Shown here piece after piece: positions 34,380-36,677 of a DNA stretch of 36,677 nucleotides. This DNA comes from Euryarchaeota archaeon UBA443 (GTDB lineage Archaea; Thermoplasmatota; Poseidoniia; Poseidoniales; Poseidoniaceae). Within the stretch, counting starts at the first letter, position 1, and every line of letters begins with the position of its first letter. The stretch lies in NCBI GenBank assembly GCA_002499195.1, contig DAKS01000034.1, forward strand, positions 1-36,677, in the 5' to 3' direction. The notes below the pieces were generated by a model. It saw nothing but the letters and a program-made list of their open reading frames with translations, was not told where the DNA came from and did not search any database. The position numbers and the translations under genes were made by a program.

Positions 34380-35657
34380 ATGAACGAATGCGGAGTTTGC
34401 GGAATCCTTTATCTCGCAGGAGGCTCTTGTCCCGCCTGTGGTTCGCAAATACAGAAGCGTTCAGATGATTTCCAAGATGCAGAAATGGTGCTCCCTAGCG
34501 AGGTTCCAGGTCTCGATGAAGCAGCAGATGCATGGTACGAACTCGAAGGTATTGAAAGACTAGAGGGAGAACCTGAAGAAGACTCATCCTCTTCACTTCC
34601 GTTTGGATTTGGGGGGGAATCTCTCACCAATGTTTCTCGTCTACCATTTGGGATCGGCAGTCACCGTGATGGGATCCCTTTTGATATCGCACAATCCAAT
34701 GAACAGATCGTGGAACTTGCGCAAGAACAATCCCAAGCAAACCCTACTGATGAAAAACAAGTGATTGAAGAGCAAGTTGTAGAAGAAGATACGGAAGAAA
34801 GCGATCATGTAGAAGATTCTCCTTCAATTCCTACTCTTCCTGATACGGGTGCTAATGAATCTGATTCTGCACCTAAATCAGAACCGATCAGAATCAAGGC
34901 AATTCCAATTGTAGAGGCTCCAGTTGCTCAGATCAAGTACCCTGAAATTCCGCTTGATGAAGCGGATGGAGATCAAATATACTCTACAGATGATGATGTT
35001 GTAGAGGTTGTATTTTCAGATCTTGAAGATACGATTGTCCATGTTGATCACGGTGCAGTAGATTCATTCGCACAACCTCAAATCGTAGAATATGCTGAAC
35101 AAACATTCACGCCCTTTGATTTGCACCCTGCTCGTGCGATGACGGTTCAAGCGTCGAGTAAAGATGAGGCAAAGGTTCTGGTCGAAGAGGGCTTCTTAGC
35201 CATTGGACGCGGGGATTGGCGCGCAGCAGCACGTTCTTTCCAGAGAGTTTTATCCAATTCACCTCAAGATGTTGGAGCCATGAACAATTATGGTATCGCA
35301 CTGCTTCAAGTTGCAACAAGTATGCAAGAATCATCTGATCCAGTTGATGTTTCGAATGCAGCAACTCAATTTGAGGCAGCTATCCTCTCATTACGTGAAG
35401 CAGTTCGAGCAATGCCAGATGGTCCTGAACCTCTTTACAATCTTGCACAAGCCCTTCTTCTCAGTGGTCGAGAAGAGAAGGCTCTTGGCCTTATGGATCT
35501 GGTTTCAGAAACTGACAAATCGCAATCACATTTTGTCAATCTCCATGCTGCGATTTTAGCGCAGTTAGGACAGTATGGTGAAGCCAAAAGCATACTAGCG
35601 CCCATTCAAGGTGAACCATTGGTTTCACAGAACCTCCTGAAATTGCCCTCATTATGA
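34380..35657 (+). CDS. Zinc-ribbon and TPR-repeat protein
   Basis: This is a 425-residue protein. The N-terminus is a zinc ribbon (Cys4, Cys7, Cys17, Cys20). Residues about 30-255 are acidic and low-complexity, with little predicted order. Residues about 258-415 form TPR-like helical repeats: 'LVEEGFLAIGRGDWRAAARSFQRVLSNSPQDVGAMNNYGIALLQ' begins a series that continues with 'ALREAVRAMPDGPEPLYNLAQALLLSG'-type units. These indicate a protein-protein adaptor in the cytoplasm; no signal peptide or membrane helix is present. The gene ends 216 nt before the 23S gene on the same strand. Its role is unknown. Confidence 0.8.
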   Translation: MNECGVCGILYLAGGSCPACGSQIQKRSDDFQDAEMVLPSEVPGLDEAADAWYELEGIERLEGEPEEDSSSSLPFGFGGESLTNVSRLPFGIGSHRDGIPFDIAQSNEQIVELAQEQSQANPTDEKQVIEEQVVEEDTEESDHVEDSPSIPTLPDTGANESDSAPKSEPIRIKAIPIVEAPVAQIKYPEIPLDEADGDQIYSTDDDVVEVVFSDLEDTIVHVDHGAVDSFAQPQIVEYAEQTFTPFDLHPARAMTVQASSKDEAKVLVEEGFLAIGRGDWRAAARSFQRVLSNSPQDVGAMNNYGIALLQVATSMQESSDPVDVSNAATQFEAAILSLREAVRAMPDGPEPLYNLAQALLLSGREEKALGLMDLVSETDKSQSHFVNLHAAILAQLGQYGEAKSILAPIQGEPLVSQNLLKLPSL

Positions 35658-35873
35658 CCAAAATTACCGTTTCATGGTACGTTCTGAAGGCAACTTGACA
35701 TCCGATTTCTTCATATATGTGAGGTAGGTCGGAAGGTTGCTTAGCACCTCGGCAACTGCTGTCGGGGGAAGGGCTGAGGAGAATCATCCCTCGGGGAGGT
35801 GGTTTTCTGTGGAAGCCGAATTGGCATGTTTAGATACCGAAGGGTTACTCGCATGGTGTGGAATACATACATG
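35658..35873 (+). promoter_or_regulatory. 23S rRNA leader and promoter region
   Basis: This 216-nt stretch has no convincing gene. TCATATATG at 35711-35719 is a candidate TATA box, predicting a start near 35742. A hairpin pairs CCTCGGC with GCTGAGG at about 35747-35779. The 3' half of the leader probably contains one strand of the 23S processing stem, whose partner lies beyond the window. No 16S rRNA and no tRNA were seen. Confidence 0.45.
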
Positions 35874-36677
35874 TGATGCTACAACCCAACTGGGGGATCG
35901 CTCGGCTCGAGTGCCGAAGAAGGTCGTGACAAGCTGCGATAAGCTGCGGGGAGACGCAAGAATGTCTTGGATCCGCAGATGGCTGAATGGGACTTCCTGT
36001 TTCTTAGGAAACAATCGCACATGCGATAGGGAACCCCCCGAATTGAAGCATCTTAGTAGGGGGAGGAAATGAAATCAACAGAGATTCCGTGAGTAGTGGC
36101 GAATGAAAACGGAATAGGACAAGCCGAATCCCGACTCGAAAGTGAGGGAGATGTGGTTTGCAGTCTTTTGTCTAAGTCAGTGAAGGTGAAGTTGCCTGGA
36201 ACGGCACAGCCAAAGAGGGTGAAAGTCCCGTAACCATACCTGATATGACCACGTGACTGTAAGAGAGTAGCGTGCGCTGGAAATCGCGCGTGAATATGGG
36301 AGGCAGAAACTTCCAATCCTAAATACAACTCGAGACCGATAGTTTACAAGTAACGTGAGTGAAAGCTGAAAAGTATCCTTGGCGGGATGTGAAAAGATCG
36401 TGAAACCAGTTGGGTACAGGCTGACAAGGCGTGAAAGCGATGATATGAGCAGCGTCTTGTCGTGCGTTTAGAAAAATGCCCCAGGGAGTTTTGATCATTG
36501 GCGAGGTTAAGCGGTTGATCCGCGTAGCCGAAGGGAAACCGACAAGTCCGCAGCAGTTTACTGTGAGGGACGAAGTGTGCTCGCTTGGAGTCAATGGTGG
36601 AAGACCTGAAGCCCGTCGATCTATGCCTGGCCAGATTGAAGCCCGATGAAAGTTGGGTGGAGGATCGCACCGTTGCT
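35874..36677 (+). rRNA. 23S ribosomal RNA (5' part, runs off the window)
   Basis: Sequence from about 35890 follows the conserved 5' domain of archaeal 23S rRNA. It includes GCTCGGCTCGAGTGCCGAAG, then AAGCTGCGATAAGC and TGAAGCATCTTAGTA with GGGAGGAAATGAAA. The segment 'GAGTAGTGGCGAATGAAA' follows, then CTCGAGACCGATAG, and later GGGAAACCGACAAGTC. The 5' end is estimated by comparison with the Haloarcula pattern, about 21 nt before the GGAT at 35895-35898, and may be off by several bases. About 800 nt of roughly 2900 are present. The upstream gene is protein coding, so the 16S gene is not adjacent. Confidence 0.95.

Noticed and set aside
35658..35873. 16S rRNA remnant or tRNA gene before 23S
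   Set aside because: No conserved 16S segment, no T-loop consensus and no acceptor/anticodon arm pattern was found.
36053..36670. Minus-strand open frames over the 3' end of the window
   Set aside because: They lie inside 23S rRNA and have no protein-like features.

Overview
The window looks like the chromosome of a free-living euryarchaeon, most likely marine group II (Candidatus Poseidoniales, Thermoplasmatota) or a close relative. The supporting genes are archaeal: archaeal-type GAPDH, archaeal S15, archaeosine synthase (ArcS), RNase P component 4, a UPF0201 protein, archaeal-type GluRS and PheT, and RNase HII. Genes are tightly packed, base composition is moderate, and there are several large surface proteins with a signal peptide, a beta-rich ectodomain, one membrane anchor and a cytoplasmic tail. 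The lineage is inferred from gene content and was not tested with a tree.

Layout. 1-5.2 kb: a partial helical ORF, a metzincin-like lipoprotein, a small membrane protein, a pyroglutamyl-peptidase/Nudix fusion, a UPF0201 RNA-binding protein, a family 2 glycosyltransferase and a membrane/zinc-ribbon protein. 5.2-8.6 kb: DnaJ facing a large surface protein. 8.6-12.3 kb: arcS, rps15, a gene in the slot where many euryarchaea carry a RecJ/DHH protein but without that family's motifs, and a small helical protein. 12.3-14.8 kb: a surface protein with a C-terminal zinc ribbon, overlapping a CBS-domain gene. 14.85-16.4 kb: a three-gene accessory segment with different arginine codon use, a direct-repeat array in its divergent promoter region and a pair of mutually exclusive hairpins. 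16.55-21.45 kb (minus): surface protein, rnhB and gltX in one operon. 21.5-25.3 kb: a small ORF, then (minus) a GXGXG/degenerate glutamate-synthase-like gene coupled to pheT. 25.4-31.3 kb: GAPDH and a 1606-residue secreted subtilase. 31.3-35.7 kb: adk, RNase P component 4, a CRS1/YhbY protein, a NhaD/ArsB-type transporter and a zinc-ribbon/TPR protein. 35.87 kb to the end: the 5' part of 23S rRNA.

How the genes fit together. Much of the window is translation and RNA maturation: rps15, pheT, gltX, arcS, rnp4, YhbY and 23S. A second theme is the cell surface and use of proteins from outside the cell: subtilase, metzincin lipoprotein, pyroglutamyl peptidase and anchored ectodomain proteins. This suits a heterotroph that degrades proteins. 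The 23S gene follows a protein gene with only a short leader, so no 16S gene lies directly upstream. This resembles the unlinked rRNA genes known in Thermoplasma. No CRISPR array, insertion sequence, integrase or tRNA gene was recognised. The most unusual items are the 15.1 kb repeat array, the 16.4 kb overlapping hairpins, the peptidase-Nudix fusion and the degenerate glutamate-synthase-like protein.
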